Assembly (NCBI RefSeq): GCF_002929555.1 | Contig: NZ_PJJP01000036.1 | Span: 124,001 to 188,000, forward strand | Direction of reading: 5' to 3' | DNA: 64,000 nucleotides | Source of the DNA: Cryobacterium sp. N22 | GTDB lineage: Bacteria; Actinomycetota; Actinomycetes; Actinomycetales; Microbacteriaceae | In this document: piece by piece, positions 33,489 through 43,911 of the stretch | Layout of the letters: the number at the start of each line of letters is the position of its first letter | How positions within the stretch are numbered: the first letter of the stretch is position 1 | Position numbers and translations under genes: made by a program | Notes under the pieces: generated by a model | What the model saw: only the letters and a program-made list of their open reading frames with translations | Told to the model about the DNA's origin: nothing | The model's database searches: none

Positions 33489-36400
33489 ATGAGTTTTCCG
33501 CACCTGCACGTCGCCAGCGCCTACTCGACGCACTATGGCGTGACCCTGCCGGAGGCCCTCGCCGGGCAGGCGGCCGCCGACGGGGCGACCTTCCTGGCCG
33601 TCACCGACCGGGACGGACTGTACGGGGCCGTCAAGCACGTGCGCGCCTGCGTGGCCGCCGGCATCCGCCCGGGGCTCGGTGCCGACCTCGAGGTGCACGA
33701 CGACGACACCCTGGCACCACTCGGCCGGGTGGTGGTGCTGGCGCACGGCGGCAGTACTGAGCCGAGCAGCACCGGTCAGAGCAGTGCCGGTCGCGGCTAC
33801 GCGGCGCTCTGCCGGGCCGTCTCCAGCGCCCACGAGACCACGGTGGCCCGGCCCGGCCACCCGCCGAGCATCCCACGCGGCCGCCTCGCCGAGCTGGCCG
33901 GCCTGAACTCGTTGACGGTGCTGCTCGGCCCGGCCTCCGATGTCGGCGAGGCCGTCGAGCGCCGGGACAACCCGGGAGCCCGGGCGAACCTTGTTCAGTG
34001 GCAACGGATCATGCCACCCCAGTCGCTCGCCATCGAGGTCGTCTGCCATCTCGCCGAACCGGGTATGCCGGGCAGCGTCGCACCGGCCACGCGCATGCTC
34101 GCCCTCGCCGAGTACGCCAGGCTGCCCGCCGTGCTCAGCAACGCGGTGCGCTATGGCACCGCCGATGAGGCGGTGACCGCCGACCTCGCCGATGCGGCCA
34201 GGCACCTCACGCCGCTCGCCCAGCTGCAGGAGGTCACGAGCCTGCAGGTCAACGGCCAGGCCTGGTTGAAGCCGGCGGCCGCCATGCGGCAGGTGGCCCG
34301 CATGGTGGTCGACGCCGGGCAGCACAGCGACGGAGCGCTGGCCCGGCTGCTGCGCGACACCCACGACCTCGCGGAGCGCTGTGCGCTCGACCCCGTCGGC
34401 GACATCGGGCTCGGCCGGCCGCGGATGCCGGAGGCCAGCGTGATCGGGGTCACCCGCGACCCGCTCGCCGAGCTGTGGGCCCGCGCCCGCCACGGCATCG
34501 ACGAACGTTACGCCGACGCCGGGGGCCGCGGACTCACGGCGGCCCACGACAGGCTCGCCCACGAGATGGCGACGGTGGAATCGCTCGGCTTCGCCAGCTA
34601 TTTCCTCACGGTGGCCACAGTCGCCGACATCGTGCGCGACATGGGCATCCGCATCCAGGCCCGCGGCTCCGGGGTCGGTTCGGTGCTCAACTACGCCCTG
34701 CACACCTCATCGGTGGAACCGATCGGCAACGGCCTGCTCTGGGAACGCTTCCTCTCCCCCGAACGGCAGACGCTGCCAGACATCGACCTCGATGTGGAAT
34801 CGGCCAGGCGGCACGACATCTACCGGAAGGTCTTCGAGACCTTCGGCGCCAGCAGGGTCTCGCTGATGTCGATGACCAACGCCTACCGCGGTCGCGGCGC
34901 CGTGCGGGACGCGGGTCTGGCCCTGGGCATGCCGGACACCCAGGTCGCCACGATCGCCAAGCAGATGTGGCGGTTCAACGCCCGCGATTTCCGTGCGGCC
35001 CTGGCCGAGAAGCCGGAGCTGGAGGAGCTGGCCGCCGAGGTTCGGGAGTCGGCGCAGCTCGATCTGCTGGTGGACCTCACGGCCCGGCTCGACAGGCTGC
35101 CCAGGCACATCTCGGTGCATCCCTGCGGTGTCATCCTCTCCGACGCCTCGCTGCTGGATCGCACCCCGGTGCAGGCGAGCGGGATGGGCCTGCCGATGTC
35201 GCAGTTCGACAAGCACGACATGGACCCGATGGGCCTGATCAAGCTCGACATCCTCGGCGTCCGCATGCAGTCGGCCATGGCGCACGCCGTGGAGGAACAC
35301 CATCGGCTCACCGGCGAGCACATCGACCTGGACCGGGTGCCGCTGGACGACCCGGCCACCTTCGAACTCATCCGCTCCATCCGCACCCTGGGCATCTTCC
35401 AGATCGAGTCCCCCGGTCAGATGGAGCTGGTGGGCAAGCTGCAGCCGGAGGTGTTCAACGACCTCACCGTGGAGATCTCGCTGTTCCGCCCCGGCCCGAT
35501 GCAGAACAACATGCCGTTGCGCTACCTCGAGGCCCGGCACGGCGAGGTCGCCCCGGACTACATCCATCCCCGTTTCGAACCCATCCTGCGCGAGACCAAC
35601 GGCGTGGTCATCTTCCACGAACAGGTGATGCGCCTCTTCGACGAGCTCACCGGATGCGGGCTCGGCCACGCCGACGTGCTGCGCCGGCACCTGGGCAAGC
35701 CGGAGCAGCTGAGCGTCATCGAGGCGTACGTGCGCGAGAACGCCCTCGGCCGCGGGTTCGACGCCCGCACCATCGACCGGGTCTGGACGGTGCTGGCCGG
35801 ATTCGGCAGCTTCGGCTTCGCCAAGGCGCACGGAGCGGCGTTCGCCCTGCCCACCTACCAGTCAGCCTGGCTGAAGACCCATCATCCGGCGGCGTTCCTG
35901 GCCGGATTGCTCACCCACGATCCGGGCATGTGGCCCAAAGACCTGCTCGTGGCCGAAGCACGGGTGCTCGGCGTGCCGGTTCTCGGCCTCGACGTGCAGC
36001 ACAGCGCCCTGGACTACAGGGTGGAGTCCGTCGGCGCCGGCCAGGGCATCCGGATGCCGCTGCCCGAGCTGAGCGGATCGAGCGACGCCGAGCGCGCCCG
36101 CATCGTGCGGCACCAGCCGTTCACGTCACTGCAGGACTTTCGGGACCGGGTGCACCCGCGTCGGCGCACCTTCGAGGCCCTCGCCCGCGTCGGCGCGTTG
36201 GACAGCTTCATCGATCACGATCGCACCCGCCGGCACGAGCTGCTCGCGCACATCCAGTCGCTGCGGGGCACCGCCATCACCATCGCCGACGACCAGCTCG
36301 CCTTCGAAGTGCCGTTGCCGGTGCTGGACTACGAGGGTCCGCGCTTCGACACCGTCACCTCGCTGCAGCTGCGCGGGCGCACCCAGTCCGACCTCGAGCT

Positions 36401-36941
36401 GCTCGACACCGGGCTGGCCGTCGCCGGCCACCGGATGCGCAAGTACTACCCGCTGTTCGCCGAGCTCGGCGTCACCCCGGCCGCCCAACTGGCCACCCTG
36501 CCCGGCGGCACCGACGTGCTCCTGGCCGGCGTGCGCCGGGCCACGAACACTCCGCCGATGCGGGACGGGCGCCGGGTGGTGTTCGTCAGCCTCGACGACG
36601 GCACCGGGCCGGTGGCCAACGTGGTGTTCTTCCACGACGCCCAGGAGCGCATCGGCGGCGGCGTCTTCCAGACCGAGCTGATGCTGGTGCGTGGTCGCAC
36701 CCGCCGCTCCGGCGCCCGCGGGGTCTCGGTGACGGGTGAGGGCATGTGGGACCTGGTCACAGTCGCCAGGGACCGGGCCAGGGAACAGGCCAAAGCCCTC
36801 AAAGCGGCCAGGGCGGCGGCGTTGCTGGACACCGAACCAGCCGTCGCCGAGGGGGCGGCGGCCACCGCGGCGGCCCGGCAGCCGATACGGCGGGCTGCCG
36901 GCTCCGGAACGACTGAATTCGACCTGTGGCAGAGTGCCTAG
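33489..36941 (+). CDS. dnaE2: Error-prone DNA polymerase III alpha subunit
   Basis: 1150 residues, in the size range of DnaE2. It carries out translesion synthesis and SOS mutagenesis. N-terminal PHP domain (LHVASAYSTHYGV, FLAVTDRDGLYGAV); polymerase active-site aspartates in LPDIDLDVES and IKLDILGVRM; ITSVEISLFRPGPMQ-like region (LTVEISLFRPGPMQNNMPLRYL) and GFAKAHGAAFALPTYQSAWLKTHHPAAFLAGLL are classic DnaE motifs; a C-terminal OB-fold follows. It lacks the beta-clamp/ImuB partner genes imuA and imuB in this window. Expression is predicted to be LexA-controlled with DUF6504. Confidence 0.95.
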   Translation: MSFPHLHVASAYSTHYGVTLPEALAGQAAADGATFLAVTDRDGLYGAVKHVRACVAAGIRPGLGADLEVHDDDTLAPLGRVVVLAHGGSTEPSSTGQSSAGRGYAALCRAVSSAHETTVARPGHPPSIPRGRLAELAGLNSLTVLLGPASDVGEAVERRDNPGARANLVQWQRIMPPQSLAIEVVCHLAEPGMPGSVAPATRMLALAEYARLPAVLSNAVRYGTADEAVTADLADAARHLTPLAQLQEVTSLQVNGQAWLKPAAAMRQVARMVVDAGQHSDGALARLLRDTHDLAERCALDPVGDIGLGRPRMPEASVIGVTRDPLAELWARARHGIDERYADAGGRGLTAAHDRLAHEMATVESLGFASYFLTVATVADIVRDMGIRIQARGSGVGSVLNYALHTSSVEPIGNGLLWERFLSPERQTLPDIDLDVESARRHDIYRKVFETFGASRVSLMSMTNAYRGRGAVRDAGLALGMPDTQVATIAKQMWRFNARDFRAALAEKPELEELAAEVRESAQLDLLVDLTARLDRLPRHISVHPCGVILSDASLLDRTPVQASGMGLPMSQFDKHDMDPMGLIKLDILGVRMQSAMAHAVEEHHRLTGEHIDLDRVPLDDPATFELIRSIRTLGIFQIESPGQMELVGKLQPEVFNDLTVEISLFRPGPMQNNMPLRYLEARHGEVAPDYIHPRFEPILRETNGVVIFHEQVMRLFDELTGCGLGHADVLRRHLGKPEQLSVIEAYVRENALGRGFDARTIDRVWTVLAGFGSFGFAKAHGAAFALPTYQSAWLKTHHPAAFLAGLLTHDPGMWPKDLLVAEARVLGVPVLGLDVQHSALDYRVESVGAGQGIRMPLPELSGSSDAERARIVRHQPFTSLQDFRDRVHPRRRTFEALARVGALDSFIDHDRTRRHELLAHIQSLRGTAITIADDQLAFEVPLPVLDYEGPRFDTVTSLQLRGRTQSDLELLDTGLAVAGHRMRKYYPLFAELGVTPAAQLATLPGGTDVLLAGVRRATNTPPMRDGRRVVFVSLDDGTGPVANVVFFHDAQERIGGGVFQTELMLVRGRTRRSGARGVSVTGEGMWDLVTVARDRAREQAKALKAARAAALLDTEPAVAEGAAATAAARQPIRRAAGSGTTEFDLWQSA

Positions 36942-39214
36942 TCATTCCCCTCGGGAACGTCCGGTTCCGGTTCGTCCTGCCCGGTGTCGTCTCCCCCGAC
37001 ATCCTCATCCGCATCTGCATCCGCGTCTTCGTCCTCCGCTACCGCCGGAGGCGTGATGAACACCCCGGGGAACGGATCGCCACCGTACTTCGCGTTCGCC
37101 ACCGACATCACGGCCGGCCACATCCGGTGCCGCGCGGTGGCGGCGGGCCCGCTCTCGAAGTTGATTGCGCGCTGATTGGCGTTCCCGGTGACGGTGACGA
37201 CGCCGACGACGGTGGCGACCTTGCTGCTCGCTCCGCTCATCCAGGTGTCCTTGGCGCCGTCGGTGGTTCCGGTCTTGCCGAACATCGGCACCCACGGCAC
37301 CGTGCTGGTGTTCGACTGCACCGCGGTGCCCCTCGCCATCACCTGGCTGAGAGCCCACACCAGCTGATGGTTGGCGTCCGACAGCATGGACTGCTCGCAC
37401 CGCGAGATCGGGATCGGCACCTCGGTGCCGTCGGCGCCGATCATGCGGTCGATCACGATCGGTGTGCAGGTGGCACCGTTGTTGGCGATGCCGGCGAAGG
37501 CGACGGCCATGCTCAGCGGGGCGATCTCGTTCGTGCCGATCACGGACGCCGCGCTCTGGCTCAGCGGTTCGCCGTCGGCGCGGTGCACTCCGAAGGCCTC
37601 GGCCATCTTCCGGATCCCGCAGAGGTCGAGCCGCTTGGCCATGGCGATGAACCCCGTGTTGATCGAGCCGATGGTGGCCTCCAGCGCGCTGTAGTTGCCA
37701 CCGGATTCGTTGGCGTCGTTCTTGGGGCTCCAGCCCTCCGAATCGTAATTCTGTGGGCCGAGGCAACTGTCGTTGAAGGTGCCCCACGCGGATCTGGGCG
37801 CGGAGTCGACACGCTCGTCCAGGCTGTGGCCGGTGTTCAGCCAGTCCGCGAGGGTGAAGACCTTGTAGGTGGAGCCGGGCTGGAACCCGCTGGACCCCCC
37901 GGCGACAAAGTCGGTGTTGTAGTTCACGCTGCTCCAGTTGCTCCCGGTGGCCTGCACCTCGGGGTCCTGGCTGTAGTCCTTGTTCTGCGTCATGGCGAGG
38001 ACCCGGCCGCTGCCGACCTCGACGCTCGAGATGACGGCGCCCACGTCCCAGCCGGCGCGGATCTTCGGCACGTTTTCGTTCATCGTCGAGATCGCCGCGT
38101 TCTGAAGGTCGAGGTCGAGGGTGGTGTACACGTCGAAGCCGCCGCGGCGGATGTTCTTGATCCGGGCATCCTCGTCGGCGCCGAAAACGGGGTCGTTCGC
38201 CAGGACATGGATCACGTAGTCACAGAAGTACGCGTTTGCCCCGGCGGTCTGGCATCCGGTACTGGGCTCATGGATGATCGGCTCGATGGGGGCCGCCATG
38301 GCCTCATCGAACTCGGCCTGGGTGATCTTGCCGTATCTGAGCATCTCCCCGAGGATGTAGTCGCGGCGCTGCCGGTTGTCCTGGTAACCATTGGCCGCGC
38401 CATTGGTCTCGCTGGCCGGCCGGTCGAGCCTGAACTTGCCCGGGTTGTTCACGATGGCGACGAGGCTGGCCGCCTGTGCCACCGTGAGGCCGGACGCCGT
38501 GCTCCCGTAGTAGTAGGCGGCCGCGGCCTCGATGCCGTACACGCGGCCACCGAAGCCGGCGATGTTGAGGTACTGGCGCAGGATGTCGTTTTTTGCGTAC
38601 TTCTTCTCCACGCCGATCGCCAGTCGCATCTCCTTGAGCTTGCGTGACGCCGTCGTCACCGTGGCCGCCGCGTAGCAGTCCGAGATCTCTTCCTGGCTGG
38701 GCAGCATCTCGCACTTCTGCACCAGCACGTTCTTGACGTATTGCTGGGTGATCGACGACCCGCCCTGCACGCTGCCCCGGAATGCCGTCGTCAACGCACC
38801 GCGCATGGTTCCCTGCAGGTCGACGCCGCCGTGGTCGTAGAACCGGGGGTCTTCTCCGGCGATCGCTGCGTCCTTCACGTTCTGGCCGATATCGTCCCAG
38901 CCGACCTCGACCCGGTTCTGGTCGTACAGGGTCGCGAGCAGGATCGGCGCTCCATCCGTGCCGGTGGCGTAGATGTTGCTGCGTTGGGCGAGCGGCTCGA
39001 TCTCCAGGTAGTCCGGCAGGGTCTCGAAGACGTTGATCGTGCTGGTCGCCGCCACACCGGTGAGCGCCAGGACCGGTGTCAGGCTCACGGTGACCAGCAG
39101 TCCGGCGATGGCGCTCGTTGCGACCAGGCCGATCAGGCCGCCGACGACACCACCGAAGGATCGCGGTGGCGTGACTCCGGTTCCGTTCATGCCGTTGGTG
39201 CCGTTGCTCACCAT
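36938..39214 (-). CDS. Class A penicillin-binding protein
   Basis: 758 residues, a bifunctional peptidoglycan glycosyltransferase/transpeptidase. One N-terminal membrane helix is followed by the GT51 domain (catalytic Glu in AIAGEDPRFYDHGGVD; GGSSITQQYVKN; RQYLNIAGFGGRVYGIEAAAAYYYG) and the transpeptidase domain: Ser448 in the SxxK motif PGSTYK, SxN in SINTGF, and K647 in FGKTGTTDG. A Glu/Asp-rich C-terminal tail follows. ATG 39214 is chosen because GGTGA lies 7 nt upstream; a GTG at 39253 is possible. The last 4 bases overlap the end of dnaE2 on the other strand. Confidence 0.94.
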   Translation of the reverse strand: MVSNGTNGMNGTGVTPPRSFGGVVGGLIGLVATSAIAGLLVTVSLTPVLALTGVAATSTINVFETLPDYLEIEPLAQRSNIYATGTDGAPILLATLYDQNRVEVGWDDIGQNVKDAAIAGEDPRFYDHGGVDLQGTMRGALTTAFRGSVQGGSSITQQYVKNVLVQKCEMLPSQEEISDCYAAATVTTASRKLKEMRLAIGVEKKYAKNDILRQYLNIAGFGGRVYGIEAAAAYYYGSTASGLTVAQAASLVAIVNNPGKFRLDRPASETNGAANGYQDNRQRRDYILGEMLRYGKITQAEFDEAMAAPIEPIIHEPSTGCQTAGANAYFCDYVIHVLANDPVFGADEDARIKNIRRGGFDVYTTLDLDLQNAAISTMNENVPKIRAGWDVGAVISSVEVGSGRVLAMTQNKDYSQDPEVQATGSNWSSVNYNTDFVAGGSSGFQPGSTYKVFTLADWLNTGHSLDERVDSAPRSAWGTFNDSCLGPQNYDSEGWSPKNDANESGGNYSALEATIGSINTGFIAMAKRLDLCGIRKMAEAFGVHRADGEPLSQSAASVIGTNEIAPLSMAVAFAGIANNGATCTPIVIDRMIGADGTEVPIPISRCEQSMLSDANHQLVWALSQVMARGTAVQSNTSTVPWVPMFGKTGTTDGAKDTWMSGASSKVATVVGVVTVTGNANQRAINFESGPAATARHRMWPAVMSVANAKYGGDPFPGVFITPPAVAEDEDADADADEDVGGDDTGQDEPEPDVPEGND

Positions 39215-39305
39215 TCTGAGTTCACCATGGTTCCGACGTCCGCCCCTCCACACCAGGCACGCCCAATCGCGCCAGTAGTCGTCTACTCAATGCCGCTCGG
39301 GAACG

Positions 39306-39336
39306 GTTCGCTAGGGGCTTGCCGAACCCCTCGAAC
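39306..39336. promoter_or_regulatory. Interrupted hairpin in the PBP divergent region
   Basis: GTTCG-CT-AGGGG, a 9-nt loop, then CCCCT-CGAAC form a bulged 10-bp stem between divergent genes. It may be an operator or RNA structure; no matching repeat was seen elsewhere. Confidence 0.25.
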
Positions 39337-39414
39337 AGGGGCAGTGCACCGCCGCACGGACGGCGCGGGTTTCGCGCGGCGTTAGAGTTGCGTGTCACGT
39401 TCTCTGGAGGAAAG

Positions 39415-39978
39415 ATGGCCGGACCGGCAATGCCCAATGTGCCCAGCAGGCGCAACGTCAAGGTGCTCACGGATGCGATCACCGCCCTGGAATCCGGAAC
39501 CGGCGTGTCCGCGATGTTCCTGACCAAGCGCTACGGCGCCTTCACGATCGACGGCACCGCATTCATCTCCGCGTCGGTCAAGACGCTCACCGTCGGCGGT
39601 CGCTCCATCGAGCAGAACCTCAAGCCACACAAGTCGCTGCAGGCTCTGCGCACGCTTGAACCGAGCGAGGATGACACGACAGACGAGGCCCAGGGCGTCG
39701 CGCAGGATGCCGGCACACCCGCCGTGGCGCACGGCGACCTCATCTCGGTGCTCTTCGTCGACCCGGCCTACGGGCCGTTCACCGTCACCGGGGTGGGTGT
39801 CGCGTCGACGGTGAGCGATGTGGTGCTCGTCGGCGGCTGGTTCGTCAGCCGGGCCGGCACCACGGCTCCCCGCGTCGTGAGCGTTGAGGTGTTGGCCGCG
39901 AGCGGCACCCACGAGTACCCGCTGCCGCCGCGGATCGTGAGTTGGGGCGAGGACACCGAAGGCGCGACCGAGTACTGA
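39415..39978 (+). CDS. Hypothetical protein
   Basis: 187 residues, no signal peptide or membrane segment. A central region is mainly beta-prone (YGAFTIDGTAFISASVKTLTVGGRSIEQNLKPHKSLQ; LISVLFVDPAYGPFTVTGVGVAS) with an acidic linker between. TLTVGG-type repeats appear twice in related form (YGAFTIDG / YGPFTVTG), suggesting an internal duplication. GGAGGAAAG precedes the ATG. A strong hairpin follows the stop. Family not recognised. Confidence 0.8.
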   Translation: MAGPAMPNVPSRRNVKVLTDAITALESGTGVSAMFLTKRYGAFTIDGTAFISASVKTLTVGGRSIEQNLKPHKSLQALRTLEPSEDDTTDEAQGVAQDAGTPAVAHGDLISVLFVDPAYGPFTVTGVGVASTVSDVVLVGGWFVSRAGTTAPRVVSVEVLAASGTHEYPLPPRIVSWGEDTEGATEY

Positions 39979-39994
39979 AGCCCCTTAACCGCGA

Positions 39995-40026
39995 AACGAC
40001 CCGGCAGCGCATGCTGCCGGGTCGTT
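39995..40026. terminator. Strong bidirectional terminator hairpin
   Basis: A perfect 14-bp stem (AACGACCCGGCAGC at 39995-40008 and its complement at 40013-40026) with a GCAT loop lies between convergent genes. TT follows on the plus side. Confidence 0.8.
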
Positions 40027-40042
40027 CGTGAAGCGGGGACGA

Positions 40043-40528
40043 CTACGCGCGAACGCCCGTGGCCGTGGTCTTCTTGGGCCAGGCCGGAGCGAGGGTCAGG
40101 ATGGCCCAGCCGAACAGGCCGGACAGGACGCCCATGCCGATGGCGAAGGCCGAGACACCGAACGACACCACAGAGGTGAAGAGCGAGGTGCGCAGGAACG
40201 ACGCGTTCATGACCGTCGCGCGCAGCGGGTCTTCCTTGTCGAGTTCGGCGTAGGTCTTGCCCTCGGCCATGTCCAGCGCGTGGTGGTTGATGATGTCGGC
40301 CTGCGCGAAGGCGGAGAACGGTCCGACGACCGGGGCGCCGGCGAGGAACGCGGCGTCCTCGGAGACGGTGATCTTTTCGGCGGAGAGCTGCGAGCTGACA
40401 ACGCCCCAGACCACACCTCCACCGATGATCATGACGACGGCGCCGAGAATTCCGGCCCAGCCGATGAGCTTGAGGACCTTGACCTTGGTGGCTCCCAGGG
40501 TGGTGGCCGGAACGGTTGCTGTTGACAC
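40043..40528 (-). CDS. Membrane protein, 'LigA-like' annotation family
   Basis: 161 residues with two or three membrane segments (LIGWAGILGAVVMIIGGGVVWGVVSSQL; TSLFTSVVSFGVSAFAIGMGVLSGLFGWAILTL). The loop with ADIINHHALDMAEGKTYAELDKEDPLRATVMNASFLRTSLF matches a family of actinobacterial membrane proteins often mislabelled as aromatic ring-opening dioxygenase LigA; no catalytic dioxygenase residues are evident. The GTG at 40528 follows GAAAGG; earlier in-frame codons are not preceded by a site. Function unknown. Confidence 0.82.
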   Translation of the reverse strand: MSTATVPATTLGATKVKVLKLIGWAGILGAVVMIIGGGVVWGVVSSQLSAEKITVSEDAAFLAGAPVVGPFSAFAQADIINHHALDMAEGKTYAELDKEDPLRATVMNASFLRTSLFTSVVSFGVSAFAIGMGVLSGLFGWAILTLAPAWPKKTTATGVRA

Positions 40529-40651
40529 GATGTTGCCTTTCGTTGCGATTCTGAAGATACTCACAGTCTGGCAGCATCCGGTTTTCCCAGTCAGGGTACA
40601 AAGTCCCTGGCTTCAAATTCGGAACACTTAAGGTGCTGATCAGCGCGAAAA

Positions 40652-40681
40652 CGGCCTCACACATTTATATGCGTAAGGCCG
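40652..40681 (-). terminator. Candidate terminator after pflA
   Basis: CGGCCTCAC (40652-40660) pairs with GTAAGGCCG (40673-40681) with one mismatch, around a 12-nt AT-rich loop, 30 bp beyond the pflA stop. Confidence 0.45.
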
Positions 40682-40711
40682 ATATTCGTCGGTGTGTCAG
40701 ATGTCGGAGCC

Positions 40712-41596
40712 CTAGAAGACCGTAAGTCCCCGCGCCTCGAACTGCCCGCGCACCCTGTTGAGCACATCGTTCTCCGGCGGGTGCACGCCATGCAGCGGGT
40801 ACGGGATGCTCAGGCGGTCCCACTTGTCTTCGCCCATCTGGTGGAAGGGCAGGACCTCGACGCGCTGAACGTTGGGCCAGTTCGCGATGATGTCGACGAC
40901 GGCTTCGACGTTGTCGACGGCGTCTGTGAGCCCGGGTACCAGAACGAAACGCGCCCAGACCGGGATGTTGCGCTCGGCGAGCCTGTCGCCGAACGCGATC
41001 GTCGGTGCGAGTTCGCGGCCGGTGACCTTTTTGTAGGTCTCCGGCAGGCCCGACTTGACGTCGAGCAGCACCAGGTCGACGTTGTCGAGGAGTTCGTCGG
41101 AGGCGCTCTTGCCGAGGTAGCCGGAGGTGTCCAGGGTGGTGTGCACGCCCAGGGCGTGCGCCTCCTTGAACATCCGTTTCACGAACGCGGGCTGCATCAG
41201 CGGTTCGCCGCCGGAGATGGTGAGGCCACCGTTGGTGGCCTTGAAGACCCCCAGGTAGCGGGTCATGCGGGCGACGAGGTCCTCGATGGGCGTGACCAGG
41301 CCGTCGCGCATCTTCCAGGTGTCGGGGTTGTGGCAGTACTGGCAGCGCAGCAGGCAGCCGGAAAGGAACAGGGTCATGCGGGTGCCGGGGCCGTCAACGG
41401 CCGTCACGAGCTCCCAGGAATGCACGCTGGCGACGGTGCCTTCGCGGATTGCCTTCATTTCGAGGGTGTGCAGTTCGGCCTTGCGGTCGACGTCGTTCAG
41501 GGCACTGATCTCGTCGGCCACGTCGACCGAGAGGTCAACGTGCTCGACGACAACAGGACAGGCAACGCTAGGGAAGCCGAGGTTGATTGCGGTCAT
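40712..41596 (-). CDS. pflA: Pyruvate formate-lyase activating enzyme
   Basis: 294 residues, a radical SAM enzyme that installs the glycyl radical in PflB. The [4Fe-4S] motif is CLLRCQYC; GGLTISGGEPLMQP is the SAM-binding GGE motif. It has about 45 extra N-terminal residues compared with E. coli PflA. AGGACGAG precedes the ATG. It is 47 bp downstream of pflB in the same orientation, the usual operon order, and needs low-oxygen conditions to function. Confidence 0.95.
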   Translation of the reverse strand: MTAINLGFPSVACPVVVEHVDLSVDVADEISALNDVDRKAELHTLEMKAIREGTVASVHSWELVTAVDGPGTRMTLFLSGCLLRCQYCHNPDTWKMRDGLVTPIEDLVARMTRYLGVFKATNGGLTISGGEPLMQPAFVKRMFKEAHALGVHTTLDTSGYLGKSASDELLDNVDLVLLDVKSGLPETYKKVTGRELAPTIAFGDRLAERNIPVWARFVLVPGLTDAVDNVEAVVDIIANWPNVQRVEVLPFHQMGEDKWDRLSIPYPLHGVHPPENDVLNRVRGQFEARGLTVF

Positions 41597-41643
41597 GGTC
41601 TCGTCCTACCTAGCGTTGCCGGTCATCTGTTAAGGGTGTTCTT

Positions 41644-43911
41644 TTAGTGCGAGTGGAACGTGCGGCTGATGACATCCATCTGCTGCTCGCGGGTGAGCCG
41701 GACGAAGTTCACCGCGTAGCCGGAGACGCGAATCGTCAGCTGCGGGTAGTTTTCCGGGTGCTCCATGGCGTCTTCGAGAGTCTCTTTGTTGAGCACGTTG
41801 ACGTTCAGGTGGTACCCGCTGGCCGAGGTGAACGCGTCGAGCAGTCCGACCAGGCTGGTGATCTGCTCATCCTTGGTGTGGCCGAGACCGCTGGGAACAA
41901 CGGTGTTGGTCAGCGAGATGCCGTCCTGCGCTTCACTGTACGGGAGCTTGGCGACGCTGAGCGCCGATGCGAGCATGCCGTGTGTGTCGCGGCCGTTCAT
42001 CGGGTTGGCACCCGGAGCGAACGGCTCACCCTTACGACGGCCGTCCGGCGTGTTGCCGGTGGCCTTGCCGTAGACCACGTTGGACGTGATCGTCAGGATC
42101 GACTGGGTGTGGATGGCGTCGCGGTAGGTCGGGTGCTTGCGGATCATCGTCATGAAGCGTTCCATGACGTCGATCGCGATGGCGTCGACCCTGTCGTCGT
42201 CGTTGCCGAAGGCGGGGTAGTCGCCCTCGACGGTGTAGTCGACAACCAGGCCGGTCTCGTCGCGCACCGGGCGGACCGTGGCGTACTTGATGGCGGACAG
42301 CGAGTCGGCAACCACGCTCAGGCCGGCGATGCCGCAGGCCAGGGTGCGGATGATCTCCTTGTCGTGCAGTGCCATCTCGAGGCGCTCGTACGCGTACTTG
42401 TCGTGCATGTAGTGGATGCAGTTCAGCGCGGTGACGTAGGTCTCGGCGAGCCACTCGAGGGTCTCGAGGTAGGCCGGGAAGACGGTGTCGTAGTCGAGGA
42501 CCTCGTCGGCGTTGGGCTGGGTGGCCGGTGCGATCTGCTTGCCGGACACCTCGTCGCGGCCGCCGTTGATCGAGTACAGCAGCGCCTTGACGGCGTTGAC
42601 GCGGGCTCCGAAGAACTGCATCTGCTTGCCGACGCGCATCGGCGAGACGCAACATGCGATCGCGGCGTCGTCACCCATCTCGTTGCGGATGAGTTCGTCG
42701 GACTCGTACTGGATGGCCGACGTGTCGATCGAGACCTGGGCGCAGAAGCGCTTGAAGCCCTCGGGCAGCTTGTCGCTCCAGAGCACGGTCAGGTTCGGCT
42801 CCGGTGCGGGGCCCACGTTGTACAGGGTCTGCAGGAAGCGGAACGCGGTCTTGGTTACGAGCGGGCGACCGTCTTCACCGATGCCGGCGAGCGACTCGGT
42901 GACCCAGGTGGGGTCGCCGGCGAAGATGTCGTCGTACTCCGGGGTGCGGAGGAACCGGACGATGCGCAGCTTGATGACGAGGTCGTCGATGAGCTCCTGG
43001 GCGCCGGATTCGGTCAGGGTGCCGGCCTTGAGGTCGCGCTCGATGTAGGCGTCGAGGAAGGCCGCGTTGCGGCCGAACGACATTGCCGCACCGTTCTGCT
43101 CCTTGACCGCACCGAGGTACGCGAAGTACAGCCACTGAACGGCTTCCTTGGCGGTGGTGGCGGGCTTGGAGATGTCGGAACCATAGCTGGCCGCCATCTG
43201 CACCAGTTCCTTGAGGGCCCGGATCTGCTCCGAGTTCTCTTCGCGGGCACGGATGATGTCCTCGGTCGAGGGCTCCATGTCCAGCTCGGCGCGGTCGTTC
43301 TTCTTGCCGGCGATGAGGGCGTCGACGCCGTAGAGGGCGACGCGGCGGTAGTCACCGATGATGCGGCCGCGGCCGTAGGCATCCGGGAGTCCCGTGATCA
43401 GGTGGCTGCTGCGCGCACGACGCACACCGGGAGGGTAGACGTCGAAGACCGCGGTGTTGTGGGTCTTGCGGTAGTCGGTGAAGATCGTCTCGAGCTCGGG
43501 CGACACGGGGTAGCCGTAGGTCTCGAGGGAGGTGGCGACCATGCGCCAGCCGCCGAACGGCATGATCGCACGCTTGAGCGGCGCATCCGTCTGGAGTCCG
43601 ACGATGACCTCGTTGGCCTCGTCGATGTAGCCGGGCTTGTGCGCGGTGATGGACGACGGGGTGGTCGCGTCGATGTCGTAGACGCCCTTTTCGCGCTCGA
43701 CCGGGAACATCGCGGACAGCTTTGCCCAGATGCCGGTGGTGCGCTCGGTGACGCCGGCGAGGAAGCTCGCGTCGCCGAGGTACGGCGTGTAGTTGCGCTG
43801 GATGAAGTCGCGCAGGTTGATCGAGTCCTGCCACGGGCCGCTGACGAATTCGGCGGGGCCGGTTTCTGCAAGACCCTGCTGGTCGCTTCGGATGCCATCT
43901 GTGACGGTCAT
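41644..43911 (-). CDS. pflB: Formate C-acetyltransferase (pyruvate formate-lyase)
   Basis: 755 residues. It converts pyruvate and CoA to acetyl-CoA and formate anaerobically. Active-site Cys420-Cys421 are in IACCVSP, and the glycyl radical site is Gly731 in RVSGYAVNF near the C-terminus. The ATG at 43911 follows AAGGAGAG; a longer frame to 43995 ignores this. Two GGACC/GGTCC palindromes lie upstream, suggesting hypoxia control. Confidence 0.97.
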   Translation of the reverse strand: MTVTDGIRSDQQGLAETGPAEFVSGPWQDSINLRDFIQRNYTPYLGDASFLAGVTERTTGIWAKLSAMFPVEREKGVYDIDATTPSSITAHKPGYIDEANEVIVGLQTDAPLKRAIMPFGGWRMVATSLETYGYPVSPELETIFTDYRKTHNTAVFDVYPPGVRRARSSHLITGLPDAYGRGRIIGDYRRVALYGVDALIAGKKNDRAELDMEPSTEDIIRAREENSEQIRALKELVQMAASYGSDISKPATTAKEAVQWLYFAYLGAVKEQNGAAMSFGRNAAFLDAYIERDLKAGTLTESGAQELIDDLVIKLRIVRFLRTPEYDDIFAGDPTWVTESLAGIGEDGRPLVTKTAFRFLQTLYNVGPAPEPNLTVLWSDKLPEGFKRFCAQVSIDTSAIQYESDELIRNEMGDDAAIACCVSPMRVGKQMQFFGARVNAVKALLYSINGGRDEVSGKQIAPATQPNADEVLDYDTVFPAYLETLEWLAETYVTALNCIHYMHDKYAYERLEMALHDKEIIRTLACGIAGLSVVADSLSAIKYATVRPVRDETGLVVDYTVEGDYPAFGNDDDRVDAIAIDVMERFMTMIRKHPTYRDAIHTQSILTITSNVVYGKATGNTPDGRRKGEPFAPGANPMNGRDTHGMLASALSVAKLPYSEAQDGISLTNTVVPSGLGHTKDEQITSLVGLLDAFTSASGYHLNVNVLNKETLEDAMEHPENYPQLTIRVSGYAVNFVRLTREQQMDVISRTFHSH

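Noticed and set aside
40043-40528. Aromatic ring-opening dioxygenase LigA
   Set aside because: Homologues often carry this label, but the protein is a small membrane protein with no dioxygenase metal site.
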